Positions 1 through 11,313 of a DNA stretch of 64,000 nt are shown here, piece by piece (position 1 is the stretch's first letter; each line of letters begins with the position of its first letter). This stretch comes from Catonia carolina (taxonomy: Eukaryota > Arthropoda > Insecta > Hemiptera > Achilidae), in the NCBI GenBank assembly GCA_035578175.1, contig JAQMRL010000006.1, positions 19,193,506 to 19,257,505 on the forward strand. The letters are read 5' to 3'. The notes under the pieces were generated by a model. That model was given only the letters and a program-made list of their open reading frames with translations, searched no databases and was not told the origin of the DNA. The position numbers were made by a program, and so were the translations under genes.

Positions 1-43
1 ATGTCGGCTGTCCTCCCCCCCACAACGTACGCACGCGCGCGCA

Positions 44-81
<38 letters not shown>

Positions 82-227
82 ACGTTTTGTTTAATTTCCC
101 CCGCGTACGTCTCTTAACTTAATCAAACCTTTTCATCTACTTCAACAGCAATACGTACTGACATGTATGTAGGCTACACACACACACACACACACACACA
201 CGCACGCGTGCACACACACACACGTAC
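44..227. repeat. two (CA)n microsatellites
   Basis: Runs of CA at 44-76 and 175-227 are separated by about 100 bp of ordinary sequence. The second run changes to CGCACGCGTGCACACAC before ending. Confidence 0.9.
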
Positions 228-1395
228 ATATTTATAAAAATCTTCATTAGGGCTCATAGGGTTATCATTTCTGAAAATTTTAAAATAAAATATTGCTGTG
301 AATCTAAATACAAATAGTGTGTCAAAATTTCATGAAAATCCGTTCAGTAGTTTTGGAAATTAGCCTGGTCAAAAAAACACGCTTTGTCTTTATAATATTA
401 GTGTAGATGTTATACATTTCACTAAACTTTTGAACTGCATTGATCCTTATTTCTACTTAACACAGTTAAGTTGTGAAATGTATAATATTTAAAATAGAAT
501 TTAGGTTAGGTTTAATTTTGTATCACATCCGATTTTATTACGTGGATATAAAGGCAAAATCGGTCAATATATGAGAAAAATTTTTAATAATAGTACTTCT
601 TAAAGATTAACGATTTATCTAATAATTGAAGGGGTCAGCGGAAGAAAGTGCTTACCCACAAAATTTCCAGCATGATTTTTCTTAAATATTCTGTAAAAAT
701 AAAATATTCAGCACGTTTTAAACGGGATACTATATTTACGATTTTAAGAACCTAGATCAACAGAAAATAACAAATGTTTAACAAAAATTCAAAAACATGA
801 TTTGTAGATTTCAGTAAACTTTTAAAATGACGTTGCGTAAAATTATGTTGATGTGGGTTTAGCACTGTCTTCTCCCTTCTGCCCTTCAATTTATCTATTT
901 ATTTTCAACATTCAAATCTAGTAAAGTTCATTACCTTAAGTCTTAAATATTTTAAAAACACTTTATAAATTAATTTCCATTAAACATATTATTTTATTCC
1001 TGGATAAGTGGTTTTTCACTGTACTTCAGTATCTTATTTTTAAAAATGGTATTTTATTTGCGTTATTTTTATAATCAGCTTATCAGATTAACAATAAAAT
1101 AAGCACTCTGATGTAAGTAAAGTTTTTTATTTTGAAATTTTTTGTTATATGAATTCATCCGTGTAATCTAAAATGACAGTGTTTTTGTTGTTTATCTTAT
1201 CTACGTATCTTGATTCTGTATTTTTGTAATTTAAATTTAATTTAATATGTTATTAAATTTATATTAATGTCCAATTTTTACTTTTTTTCTTGCTAACCGA
1301 AGATTCTCCTTTTGAAAATTCAGTCAATGGTAAGTCCTAAGATAATTTATTGTTGTAAGAATTATTTTTTTAAGTGTTTTATATCTGTTTATAGG
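228..1395. other. AT-rich intronic sequence, transposon-like start
   Basis: Positions 300-405 (TTTCATGAAAATCCGTTCAG and nearby) read like the degenerate end of an interspersed repeat of unknown class. The rest is AT-rich without recognised genes. Confidence 0.4.
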
Positions 1396-1443
1396 CCTGT
1401 AGTAGTAGTAGTAGTAGTAGTAGCAGTAGCAGTAGTGTTGTTG
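1396..1443. repeat. (GTA)n microsatellite
   Basis: About ten GTA units with interspersed GCA, followed by a short GTT run. A 68-residue open frame here is a by-product of the repeat (poly-Val/Ala). Confidence 0.85.
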
Positions 1444-1888
1444 TTGTGGTACAATATTTTAAAAAAATGCTATTTTGAAGTTATTAAGTTGCAAATTGTT
1501 TTTTGTACATTACAGTAATTGCCTATAAGTTCCAAGTTTGTGTAGATCGGTACTGTATAGTCATTTGAGTCACGAGTTTGCCCGTTTTTGCAACGAGGGG
1601 TAAAGGGGGAACAGCATCAGTGCGCATGCGCGACTGCTTTAATTTCAGTACGACAAACATATAACAACGTATACTGTACCCAGATCATAGCCTATACAGT
1701 TTATCGCGGAACCTTTTGTAGGTTAACGGTACGAATATAACTGTTTGTTATTGTAAACAGAAATGGTAGTTTCTCGAAAATGTGGGCAGACTATTCACAG
1801 TGCTGAACGAAGTCTAATACGCAGTGTAATAAAATGCTGTGTTCATAAAAAAAAGAAATCGTTTTAACACTAAAAATATTCAAAATAA
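1444..1888. other. no recognised feature
   Basis: Unique-looking sequence. The stretch 1550-1640 is somewhat richer in GC, but no open frame or repeat is recognised. Confidence 0.4.
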
Positions 1889-2030
1889 TTTTTTTAGTTT
1901 ATTTAAAGCCGCACTGACAGCTTGGTAATTAACATCTACAGGGGGTTTTGATACCTTAACGTGGTTTTAACGTGTTAAGATTTCCAGACTCTAGCCGGGA
2001 ATCGAACCCGAGACCTTTCGCATTGTAGGC
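1889..2030 (-). mobile_element. tRNA-SINE group C, tail Y, 5'-truncated
   Basis: On the minus strand the copy reads B-box GGTTCGATTCC within a tRNA-like arm, then CGGCTAGAGTCTGGAAAT, then a tail with GCGGCTTTAAATAAACT and poly-A. It lies directly beside a family H piece. Confidence 0.75.
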
Positions 2031-2035
2031 TAGAA

Positions 2036-2587
2036 TTTCAGCAGACAATTATTCTTGGACAGGCTGTTTTCTCTCGTAAAAAAATGGTTTTTTATTTAAG
2101 ATTGCGGCTTTAAAATGCATTTTAACGCAAGAATGTATTTAATAAAAGTTGTAGAAATTTTAAAATCCTACAACTTTTATTTGTAACATTTCTTTGTATA
2201 ACGCTTAGTTTAACGGTAATTAGCGATTTTCTGTTTTTTTTTCTCACGAAAACGTGTAAAAAATCAATTTTTTACGGTTAGTATGCATTTTATGACTAAA
2301 GTGTATACGCAAATTTATAGGAAATTAAAAGATCTACAACTTTTATTTAGAGCATTTTTCTCTGCAAAGCCTAGTTGAGCGTGAAAGAGTGATTTTCCGT
2401 ATTTTTTAACCAAACTGAGGTTGATTTTCATTTTGGGTCTTTCAATCATGATTAAAATTAGGTTATGTTTATTAAAGGTTAGTTTCTTTGTTTATTTCTA
2501 ATGTTTTTTTATTACTAATGTTAGTTTATTTGTTAATTATTTGCATTGGCAAGAGGAAGTTGTGTGAGTGTTCACACCAGATTTTTC
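2036..2587 (+). mobile_element. family H element, 5'-truncated
   Basis: Begins at the internal GCTGTTTTCTCTCG block. It retains the internal ACAACTTTTATTT palindrome arms and ends with GGCAAGAGGAAGT, the terminal hairpin region (GTGTGAGTGTTCACAC) and CAGATTTTT. Confidence 0.75.
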
Positions 2588-2689
2588 TTTTTAGAACCAC
2601 ATCATCAGCATACCTTAAATGGTTCAGTCTTTTCAAAGTATATTTAGTTATTTTAATTTTTAACTTAAAGTTATTTTAATTTTTTACTT

Positions 2690-3004
2690 TAGAGGTAAAG
2701 TCGTCGCGAAAATCAGCTGTTTAACAGCTGATTTTCGGAGACGAAGGTTCTTGGTTCAAATCCTAGTAAAGGTAGTTACTTTTATACGGATTTGAATGCT
2801 AGACTGTGATTACCGGTGTACTTTGATAGTTGGGGTTCAATTAACCATACTCTCTCAGGAATGGTCGATCTGAGTCTGTACAAGACTGCACCTCATTTAC
2901 ATGTCATACACATCATCCTCATCTCATTGGGTCATGGGGTTGCTTATTGTTCTGAATTGAACAGATTGCAATGTACACAAATTAGGGATTACAAAAAAAA
3001 AATT
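2690..3004 (+). mobile_element. tRNA-like SINE group B
   Basis: Shares its body with 52271-52595: a B-box-like GGTTCAAATCCTAG, the block GTAGTTACTTTTAT, GGATTTGAATRCTAGAC, and a 3' part with CTCATGGGGTTGCT. It ends in poly-A. The 5' arm is altered by a 14-bp inverted duplication (2708-2736, AAAATCAGCTGTT around a one-base centre). Confidence 0.7.
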
Positions 3005-3533
3005 TAATTTTTTCTTGGCCTCGTTGTTCTGGCCATTTTGTGATAGAGTGAATTTTGATGTTTTTTTATATTACCTAGATGAATAACAGCGATGTTTATA
3101 TTGTGTTGTATATCACACCATATATATCACTACACGAGATGTTTGATTTTATATAAAACGTGTGAATGAATTTAACACCAACTTTTATAAATATACGAAT
3201 ATATAAATTTTCATTAGTATTCAAACATGACAGTGGAGTTGTTGCAGAAACCGCTAATCTTTTTGTTGCAATCAAAGTGTCAAAATCATAACCCGCTTTT
3301 GACTGACATATCATTTATGCAACTTATTATTATTATTTTGCTTTAACAAAGCTGTGAACTCCCGTCTGTTTGATGCCATAAACGTATATATGATTACAAT
3401 AATATTTAATGATATGAAAATTGCATTTGACGTGGTTTATTGCTTCATTAATAATACAGAATGTACTGTGTTGACGGCATTATTAGAATCGTTTAATGTA
3501 GGTGTTATGTTACCTTTACCTTAGAATACAAAT
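3005..3533. other. no recognised feature
   Basis: AT-rich sequence without a recognised gene or repeat. Confidence 0.4.
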
Positions 3534-3775
3534 AAAAAATTCTGGTGTGAATCACTCTCGATTTTCTCTTGCCAATGTAAATAATGATAAATGTATTCAG
3601 TTATATTTAATCTTGAGTAAACAATGCAAAATTAAAATCAACTCTGTTGGACTTGTAAGTACGAAAAATAACAAATTTATGCTAAACCAGGTTCTGTAGA
3701 AAAATATCTGTAAATAAAAATCGAGGAATTTTTAATTTTCTATGACTTTAGTGATATACTGTCGTAAAATGCATA
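3534..3775 (-). mobile_element. family H element, 3' part, degenerate
   Basis: The minus-strand copy starts with the terminal block (TTCTGGTGTGAATCACTC) and TTTTCTCTTGCCAATG. It continues into the family body as far as CGTAAAATGCATAC. Confidence 0.6.
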
Positions 3776-3842
3776 CAACATGCTAAGCCTGCAGTCGTTA
3801 AAAATCCCATTTTTTTTTATTGATTTTAATTATTTAAATACA

Positions 3843-3926
3843 GAAAAACCACATCACTCCTCGTTTTACTTAGTGAAGCCTTTAGAGTTTCAAACCAGCC
3901 TCTCATGTGATAACCTAAACAACATT
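3843..3926 (+). mobile_element. family A fragment, 3' end
   Basis: Matches the last ~85 bp of family A (CACTCCTCGTTTTACTTAGT ... GATAACCTAAACAAC). The 5' part is missing. Confidence 0.7.
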
Positions 3927-5145
3927 AATTTACAAATATCTTTTTTTATCCAGATAAAAAGTTCATAAAATAAAAAATACATAGTAAAAGTTACTATTTC
4001 GGTTTGGCCAAACTGACAGTTTTGGTCACGTTCGAAGGTTTGATTTTAAGGGTACTAACTTAAATTTTATAAAATTTTAGTTTTTTAGGAAATGTAGTTG
4101 TCACAGTCGATTATAACATATTCTGCAATAAAATATCCGTTGTTACTTGTATTTTTTAATCCGTTAATAGCTTTATAGAAAAACCTTTATAGCTTCATAG
4201 TTTGTACCATCTCTCACTTTTATGAGATTTTCTAACAATTTGTTAATATCCGTTAATAGCTTTGAGCTACCTGTTAAAGTATACGTGCACACATTAAATT
4301 TAACGGGAGTTTCATTGTGACTTAAACACGAGTTTAAAAATTATGAAATACTGTTAAATAAAATTTCTTCAAAGTCATTAAAAGTTGATAATCTTTCCGT
4401 ATATAGGTGTAAATTAGTTGACTTAAATAACTTTAAGTGTGTAACCAGTAATTTTTTACCAAATTTTCATATTAATTTTAAACATTTACGTGTAAAAACG
4501 ATCGTTTATTTTTTAATACAATATTATTACATTGTGAAACGGGTGATTTACGAATTACGTTATTAACGCGCAATTTAAAAAAGAACAAAAAAGATAAATT
4601 GTTTAGGCCAGCCGTAACAGGTGTTACAAACACGCTATCTAAACGATGCCCTGTCAGATTTAAACAAAAAATGTCATTTACAAAATATTTAATGTCTTAT
4701 TTAATCCTGTAAATTATTACATTCGTTTTAATGCGTCAAATACAAATTAAATTTTATAAAATGTATTAGGAAATTATAATTTTTATTTTCCGAATTGTGA
4801 GAATGTTTAAAATTCAGAACGATTTCGTTTACATTTGAAAAACTCAAAAGTACAATTTGTTTTTTCGGATATTTTTATGACAGTTATTAATGGTGTTTTT
4901 CTTTTTTAATTAAAAAAATATATATTTATTTTTATATTTTTATAAACAATGTAATCATTAGCGGCCAGAATACATTAACAAAAAGAATAACATAAAATAC
5001 TAAACTCATGCTAATGGGACATCGAGTATACATAACGTGTTTTTAAACCGAATAGACTAGAGTTAGACGTTTTACCGACTAATATATTTTAATAACAAAC
5101 TGTAATTTGTAATATGATCAGCTGATTGTATGTTAATCTATTATA
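3927..5145. other. AT-rich sequence, nothing recognised
   Basis: About 1.2 kb without an open frame or repeat that I can name. Confidence 0.4.
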
Positions 5146-5445
5146 TATATTTATTCTGTCCGTGTGTTAGTCATTGAACTCCTCCTAAACGCCTGGACCG
5201 ATTCTTATGAAATTTTTTGTGTAAAATTAAGTTAATTCGAGAACGCTATAGATTCACAACGACCCGATAGAATAAGTTTTTTAAATTAATTAACTAATTT
5301 ATAAATTTTAGTTGATTTTTAGGTTAGCTTAAAGTTCACATTTTATCCTGTAGGTGGCGCTCCGATCGTGTTTACGAAACTTTTTGACAATGTTTTTAGC
5401 CTATTAGTCAGACCCAGCAGTAGTATTGAATAATATTATATTATA
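5146..5445. repeat. unclassified interspersed-repeat-like segment
   Basis: Contains GGACCGATTCTTATGAAATT and TAGGTGGCGCTC, phrasing familiar from insect transposon flanks. No second copy is seen in this window, so the class is unknown. Confidence 0.3.
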
Positions 5446-5564
5446 TTATTTTGTATAAAACAACTTTTTACAGTGTCATTAAAATTACTCAGTGTGCCAG
5501 CCATAACGTGCAGTATTGATATAAGTATTTTACATGATTTTTTTAACAATTTTAATGATGTATA

Positions 5565-5961
5565 CTGCCCATAACAGACAGATGGAGAGTCAAATTAATT
5601 ATTCTCAATCTGTTCGTTGCAGGGCTAAAATAAATAGTTCTGTTTCTTATCATATGGTCAGCCAATTAAATGACTGAATCATTTAAGAACAGAAGAGGTA
5701 GAGGTGTAAAAGACACTAATCAGAGTTATCTCCTCTGAAAGTAATGAATTTCATTATACAGCCGGACCCTGTGGTGAATGAAGTGAAGGTGTCATTTGCA
5801 GAGTGGAAAGTAAGTGCTTTTCAGAGGGCCCGGCATGCTGATAAGCGTACTTTTCCACTCAGTGAGGAAGGCAGGGGTAAACCACCTCACTCCTCGTTTC
5901 ACTTAGTAAAACCTCTACAGGTTCAAACCAGTTTTTTGGCTGATGACCTAAAAAACAAAAA
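5565..5961 (+). mobile_element. family A SINE-like element, full length
   Basis: A 397-bp copy running from CTGCCCATAACAGACAG to GATGACCTAAAAAAC, flanked by a perfect 11-bp duplication AATGATGTATA at 5554-5564 and 5962-5972. The open frame inside it (MNFIIQPDPVVNEV...) also appears, variably broken, in other copies and is not treated as a gene. Confidence 0.88.
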
Positions 5962-6191
5962 AATGATGTATAACACGTACACTAAAAATTAACTTAACCT
6001 ATGAATCTAAGAAGATAAATTCGCTGTACGTGAGTTTATGTAACTATAATATCTCTACCATTCATAAATAAAATTTTTTTAAAAATTTATGACTTGGAGT
6101 TACGTTTCCACAGGACAACGTCTGTCGGGACCACTATTATAGTTGGTTATAATTATTATTGAAAGACCAAAAAAATGGCCGACAAAATATA

Positions 6192-7122
6192 GGGTGATTC
6201 AAAAAGAGCGCCGGTTTTGATATATCAAATTAAGAGATTTATTTTATTGAAAAACTGAAAATAAATACATCAACAAGTTCATCTTTCCTTCCGATTTTAT
6301 GTATGAAAAATGGTGTCATGCATGTTTCCTCCTCTACTGCGCTGGCACGCATCAACTCTGTCCATGAAATTGGATATTACTGCACGACAAGTTTCGACTT
6401 CCATTTGCCCGATAACCCGTCGAATTTCCTCCTTCAAGTCATTGATGTTTCAGGATTTATTGGCATACACCAATGACTTCAGATGACCCCAAAGAGGAAA
6501 GTCACAAGGCGTCAAGTCACACGACCTTGGTAGCCATTGATGGTCGGAATTACGAGAAATGATGCGATCCTGGAACCGTTCACGGAGCAACAACATTGTT
6601 TCTCCTGCAGCGTGACAGGTGGCACCATCCTGCTGAAACCACAACTCGTCAATGTCCATTCCATCCAAATGACGCCACAAAAACTCCCTAATTTGCTGGG
6701 TTAACAGCCACACTGTCACGTACCAACGCAACGTTCTGCTCAGTTCGGCCAGAACGACGACGTCCAGAACTTTTAAGGTCGACTGTTGAACCCGTCTCAA
6801 AAAACTTTTTCATGAGCCTGCGAACTGTTGATTCATTCGGTGCTTCATTACGTCCTAGAGTACCGCGAAGTCGCCTGACAGTAGCCGCACAACTCTCTCC
6901 AATCTGGTAAAATATTTTGACGATTAACACTCGTTGTGCAATAGTAAACTTCTCCATGGTTAGGCACAGACTGCGAGAGTACTACACTGCGAACAAGAGA
7001 AACTACAACTGAATCGTCAATCGGAATGTTCTCCGAAATAGAAATGATGTCAAACAATGTTGCCAACCGATAAACAAAAATTTACCAGCCGTTTAAAAAC
7101 CGGCGCTCTTTTTGAATCACCC
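6192..7122 (-). mobile_element. rosa-like (DD41D) mariner relative, internally deleted
   Basis: Terminal inverted repeats begin GGGTGATTCAAAAAGAGCGC at both ends and agree for 27 bp. The minus strand encodes transposase pieces; see the pseudogene entry. A TA is present on the left flank but not clearly on the right. A second copy is at 53435-54381. Confidence 0.85.
6303..6957 (-). pseudogene. broken Tc1/mariner-superfamily transposase (DD41D)
   Basis: The N-terminal part (MEKFTIAQRVLIVKIFY...) is a helix-turn-helix DNA-binding region with a basic RRRSGR linker. After about residue 88 the frame shifts across a deletion into the C-terminal catalytic part. There WFQQDGATCH gives the second acid and CDLTPCDFPLWG the third, 41 residues apart, the spacing of the rosa clade. 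The second helix-turn-helix and the first catalytic Asp are lost, and a stop follows VYANKS. It cannot make active transposase. The copy at 53.5 kb lost a different internal piece. Confidence 0.82.
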
Positions 7123-7237
7123 TTTATTTAACAAAACTACAAGAGCAAGTATTGGCAACGTTGCTGGCAAGTGATTGGCTAGCTACAAAGTGGTTAGGGG
7201 GGGCAATGCATACCTTCAAAGCTCATCAGCCTTGAAA

Positions 7238-7388
7238 AATAGTATAGTGCCTTTTACACCTATACCTATAGTTTTTAAATACTTCAGTCACGTATTGGCA
7301 GACCATGTGATAAGAAACAGAACTATTTTTTGTCGCCCTGGAACAACAGATCGAGGCCAAATAATATCACTGTACCTCCCTGTTAAAG
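7238..7388 (-). mobile_element. family A fragment, 5' part
   Basis: Contains TACTTCAGTCACG, GACCATGTGATAAGAAACAG and CTCCCTGTTAAAGG, the 5' third of family A on the minus strand. Confidence 0.65.
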
Positions 7389-8424
7389 GTGTAATAAAAT
7401 AGTGTTAGATTAAAATTAACGAAATTTGTATTAAAATTCCACGGATTTCAAAAATAAAAATTCTATTTAAAATTTAAAAAAAAATAGTTGTTCTTTCCTT
7501 CGTCACTTAAATTGCATTTTATTTTTAATAAAGAATTCATTCAACTATGAAAAAGTGAGGTACCGGGTATTCAACTCTGAACTGAACAGAAATATGCGAT
7601 GCATTATACTTTCCGGGAACCATTGTACCAGCTGTGGGTGTTAAAAAACTGAGAATGAAAATGACAAAGATAAAAAGATAAAGAAAGAGAGAGAAAAAGA
7701 CGCGTTCTTGCGAATAATATCACAGTTAGACGGATAAAATACATGAGAAGGGGTAGATGGGTTGGAGAAATGCATGCCAGTAACGGTTGACGGATAGGGT
7801 AGGATAGCATTACTGTCACAAAACGAGGAGGGTTTCCACCTCGTAAAACACCGCCGCTACCCTTCTAAATAAATGTAATTGAAAAACTTGGTCCGTTTGA
7901 TGGCTAAAACAGCTCTAGAGAGTTTGGTTTGGGTATGGACTCAATATAACGGAACGGTACTTGCACAGACAGGCAGACAGACACATCGAATGCGCTAGAA
8001 ATTAGGGGAACGTGACAATGTCACTGCTGGACGTTATCCACTAAAAGTTATTTCTTTTAGCGTGGACATTCCATGCTTCGGAATATTTTTTCTGTACTTA
8101 GACTTCAAGAGATAATCATCTTAAATGAATTTTTACAGCTTAATTTGCTATTTTAAAACCTGTCAAGTTAAGACTTCAACTTATTTTACTATTCATTATT
8201 ATTTGAATTTTATACCAAAGCCGACGAACATTTACAGTTAACTTTTTAAATTATTTTTAAGAATTATTGGACATGGTTGTTAAGAAAACAGTTTTCATGT
8301 CCATCTAGAAATTAGTTACAACGAAAAGAAATATTATAGAAGAATTACAATTTCAACTCAATTTAAAATCTCCAAGTGGCAAAGCAAAGAAATATTTTTT
8401 GCATTTTTTCAGCCTAGATTAACA
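7389..8424. other. no recognised feature
   Basis: AT-rich sequence with a purine-rich run (AAAGAGAGAGAAAAAGA) near 7680. No gene recognised. Confidence 0.4.
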
Positions 8425-9317
8425 AAATCTGGTGTGGAACACTAACATGACCTTCTTTAACTCTTGTAAATAATGAAAAACATAATCTAATTTTAATCAT
8501 GAGTGAATGACGTAAAATGAATGGAAAATTTTGTAAAACTTAAAAATATTTTGTAAATCACTTTTCACGCTAAACTACGCGCTGTAGAAAAATGAATTAA
8601 AAGTTGTAGGTTGTTAAATGGTCTAGAATTTGATTATAAAATTTGCCGTAAAATTCTTTCGAAAGCCGCAATCTTAAAAAAATACATTTTTTACCGATTT
8701 TGATGAAAAAATACAGGAAATCACTAATCAATGCGAAACGTTGTACAAAGATGAAGTTGGAATAAAAGTTGCAGGTTTTTTTAATTGTCAACAATTTTTT
8801 TTTAGTTTTTTTAAGTCGCATCAACATTTTGATTGTTAGTGACTAAAATTGGGGTGAGGAACGGTGGGTTTGAACTTTTAATCATTTTCCAGACCCTGGC
8901 TGGGAATCGAACCCGGGACCTCCGCTTTGTAGCGTAGCACGCTAACCACGGGGCGGCCTTCTACGATTTTAATTATAAACACTTATGCCCTAAAATGCAC
9001 ATTAAGGCTGGAATCTTCAAAAAATCATATTTTACCATGAAAAAACAGACCATTTAAGAATTTTAGCCGACATGGCGCTTACCCTATCTTGTAAAATATA
9101 AAAATATCGTAAAGAAGGCGATTTTTAAAAGAAATCGGAAACAGTGAAAAATTGCTGCACGTATACACTATACATCCGGTTGACCGATTTTGATGAAAAT
9201 ATTAGTTTCGGATTCCGTTGTGGTACCTTACTTAGATTACAAGTTTCATATTCGTACGATATTTCGTTCTTAAGATATTTTGTTCGCGTGCGTGCGCGCT
9301 CGTACACACACATACAT
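8425..9317 (-). mobile_element. family H element interrupted by a SINE
   Basis: Starts with the terminal block (AAATCTGGTGTGGAACAC) and runs through CCTAAAATGCA, GGCGCTTACC and GTTGACCGATTTTGATG to a degenerate CA/CG microsatellite near 9295. A group C SINE (8795-8958) splits it. Confidence 0.75.
8795..8958 (-). mobile_element. tRNA-SINE group C, tail Y
   Basis: On the minus strand: GGCCGCCCCGTGGTTAGCG head, B-box GGTTCGATTCC, CCAGGGTCTGGAAAA, then a tail with GTTGATGCGACTT and an A-rich end. It is inserted in a family H copy. Confidence 0.8.
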
Positions 9318-9375
9318 AATACGTCTGCATTAACATTTATGAGCATAGCAGTCGGACGTAAAACAAACAAAAAAT
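9318..9375 (+). mobile_element. group C SINE tail X remnant
   Basis: ACGTCTGCATTAACA followed by AGCAGTCGGACGTAAAAC and an A-rich end, like the tails at 11990-12042 and 62364-62430. No tRNA head remains. Confidence 0.5.
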
Positions 9376-9974
9376 TGGCCCTACACGGGCAAAAGTATGG
9401 ATCATTTTGCTTTTACTGATTTATGTCACAATTTCACAGTGTTTTGTTTATCTTTATGTAGTGGTTATGTTAATTTTGTTAAAATCAGTAGTCTTAAATT
9501 GCATAAACTAAGTCAAGTGCGTGTAGAACCATATTTAAAAAAATGAATCAATACACAACGTTTATGTTAACAAGATTACATTATAAACAACTACGATAAC
9601 AGATAAATGTCATCGCTTACGTTTTATGTTTTGAACACAAAAACAAGCTTGAGTTATATTTTTACATTTGGTATGATATTCAAGAAAAAGAGAAAGAGAG
9701 AAAATAAATTTATATGTATGGGTTAGAAAGAGAAAATGACAAAAGTAGTAAACGAGCGTGAGTCAGAAAAACAATGGTTTTAATTTCCTGTTCATTCCGC
9801 TAGAATTGATTGCGGCGACACACCTCCAACTCTATTGCTTTGTTTTCAGAGTAAAGGTAAGTTGGAATATAATGGCATATGTTTTTTGTGGTGGTTCATA
9901 AAATGTATTGTGATTTCTAGGTTTGTTGGTTTAGTATTATATAGTTTACGTCGATGAAGATCAAGTTTAAAAAA
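9376..9974. other. no recognised feature
   Basis: AT-rich sequence with an AAGAGAAAGAGAGAAAA run near 9690. Nothing else recognised. Confidence 0.4.
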
Positions 9975-10046
9975 AAATCGGTGTAAGTCACTCACACGAC
10001 TTTTCTTGCCAATATAAATAAACAACATACCCTACGTTTAATCGTA
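9975..10046 (-). mobile_element. family H element, 3' end, split by a TIR element
   Basis: Terminal block ATCGGTGTAAGTCACTCACA followed by TTTTCTTGCCAATATAA. The body resumes at 11605 (AGTGAATCATGG), so the TIR element 10047-11604 inserted into this copy. Confidence 0.65.
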
Positions 10047-10639
10047 AGGCCGCTCTCACACCGGTGAAACTCGACTGCGACTCGACGTCCGATACGAGTC
10101 CTACCCTTAACATTAATATGTTCGCACTCCTACCAGTACGACCTTGATGCAACCTCGATCGAACCGATCGCATGCGACTCAGCTTGTCCACCGTCTGCTC
10201 GACTAGTCGCGTAAAATCGTGGCCGACGAGCAGCCAACGTAGCCTTTGTGCTTAAAGTTGAAAAATGTCCGTGTCTATACAGTTTTAATTTGAGAGAATA
10301 TTCTAGGCGAGACATTACCTTTCTTTTAGCATCCGATAAAAATACTTAAATTTGTTTTCATCACAGGAGAGTTCCTGGGCAGATACATACGCTTCTCTAT
10401 TACGATTATTACTTATATTCAGTGATATCCAACAGCTGCGGTTTTTTCCCTGTTTTCTTCTTAAACAGTGTCACCGTCGCCTTCTTTGATTAGATACTGT
10501 GCTGCCGGCTATTAAAGCGACCGAGGGAGCCGCCAATAGTTCCGAGAAGGGTGGTAGGCTTGTGGCGGCGCACCGACAGAGGCCTGCGTCATCGAGGCCA
10601 TACCAATAACCGCCCTCTACCACGGCGCTCTCGGCAACT

Positions 10640-10675
10640 ATATAAAAATCGCTACACTCAACAGAGATTCAATTC
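10640..10675 (+). promoter_or_regulatory. candidate TATA promoter inside the TIR element
   Basis: CTATATAAAAATCGC lies about 20-30 bp before TCAACAGAG and TTCAATTCC, either of which could be an initiator. A CCAAT (GCCGCCAATAG) sits about 105 bp upstream. The arrangement resembles a compact pol II promoter; it is judged by eye only. Confidence 0.35.
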
Positions 10676-10767
10676 CGATCCAGACAGCAGACAAGACGTC
10701 CACCATCGGCACACGGCTACCGGACTCCAACGAAGGCTCATCTACGATCCCGCAAGATAGAAGATGA

Positions 10768-11133
10768 TGCTTCTGCTCGCCGACACAACAGCGTAAGCCG
10801 TCGACTGGACCGTCATCGCCTGCTGCCGCGAGCGATACCCACTGCGGTTCCTTACCGAGCCTTACGCCCACCGGATCCGACGAAGCAGCCGTCGACGCGC
10901 TACTGCGAGGGAAGAAGATGACGTTTCAGCTGGACGATGACTCGCTGTGTCGCCCAGCCCTGACCCCTACGACGACGATAACGCTCTACATCTCCGACGA
11001 AGATCGACCAAATCATCCACCTCTCGTGGATGATTTGGTATGCTCTCAAAGGAAGATGCTCTGGGATTTAAAGCAGCCAGCAACGCAGCAGCCGTCGCCG
11101 CAGCCACGCGCTGCATACGCTGGTCTCCTTTGA
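10768..11133 (+). other. open frame, S/P/T/D-rich, unrecognised
   Basis: One frame stays open for 121 codons between a TGA at 10765 and a TGA at 11131. It has no ATG until 10918, which leaves 71 residues starting MTFQLDDDSLCRP. The peptide is rich in Ser, Pro, Thr and Asp (LYISDEDRPNHPP, QPATQQPSPQP) and I recognise no domain. GC-rich sequence favours long chance frames, so it may not be coding. It would sit about 120 bp downstream of the TATA-like box and run into the hairpin array. Confidence 0.3.
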
Positions 11134-11313
11134 GACCAGCACAACTGTCCTTCTCAGGACCAATTTATGAGTGTTGTAACCGGCCCTTCTCAGGGCCATC
11201 AACCTGAGCCACGCGCTGCCTACACCGGTCTCCTTCGAGACCAGCACAACGGTCCTTCTCAGGACCAACTCTTTAAGGTTTACACCGGCCCTTTTCAGGG
11301 CCATCGACCACCT
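11101..11313 (+). repeat. two ~106-bp tandem units, each with three stem-loops
   Basis: Both units start AGCCACGCGCTGC. Each contains, in order, a hairpin GGTCTC-CTTY-GAGACC, a hairpin of GTCCT-TCTC-AGGAC type, and a hairpin GGCCCT-TYTC-AGGGCC. Positions of the 16-mers are about 11122-11137, 11146-11161, 11182-11197 in unit 1 and 11227-11242, 11251-11266, 11287-11302 in unit 2. A degenerate further hairpin (CGGCTTTTCAGGGTCACC) follows at about 11343. Confidence 0.85.
11287..11302 (+). promoter_or_regulatory. exact match to histone mRNA 3' stem-loop consensus
   Basis: GGCCCTTTTCAGGGCC fits the metazoan histone stem-loop consensus (six-base stem, UUUC loop). The copies at 11182 (GGCCCTTCTCAGGGCC) and 11251 (GGTCCTTCTCAGGACC, preceded by CACAAC and followed by AACT) also fit every position. 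I see no purine-rich downstream element of the kind bound by U7 snRNA, and no histone-coding sequence next to it. Confidence 0.55.

Noticed and set aside
1312..1518. 68-codon open frame with poly-Val/Ala
   Set aside because: Created by a (GTA)n microsatellite; no start context or domain.
10551..10760. Possible histone H4-like coding remnant upstream of the hairpins
   Set aside because: A few GGT GGT AGG triplets look suggestive, but the translation does not align with H4 or any other histone beyond a few residues and is interrupted by stops.
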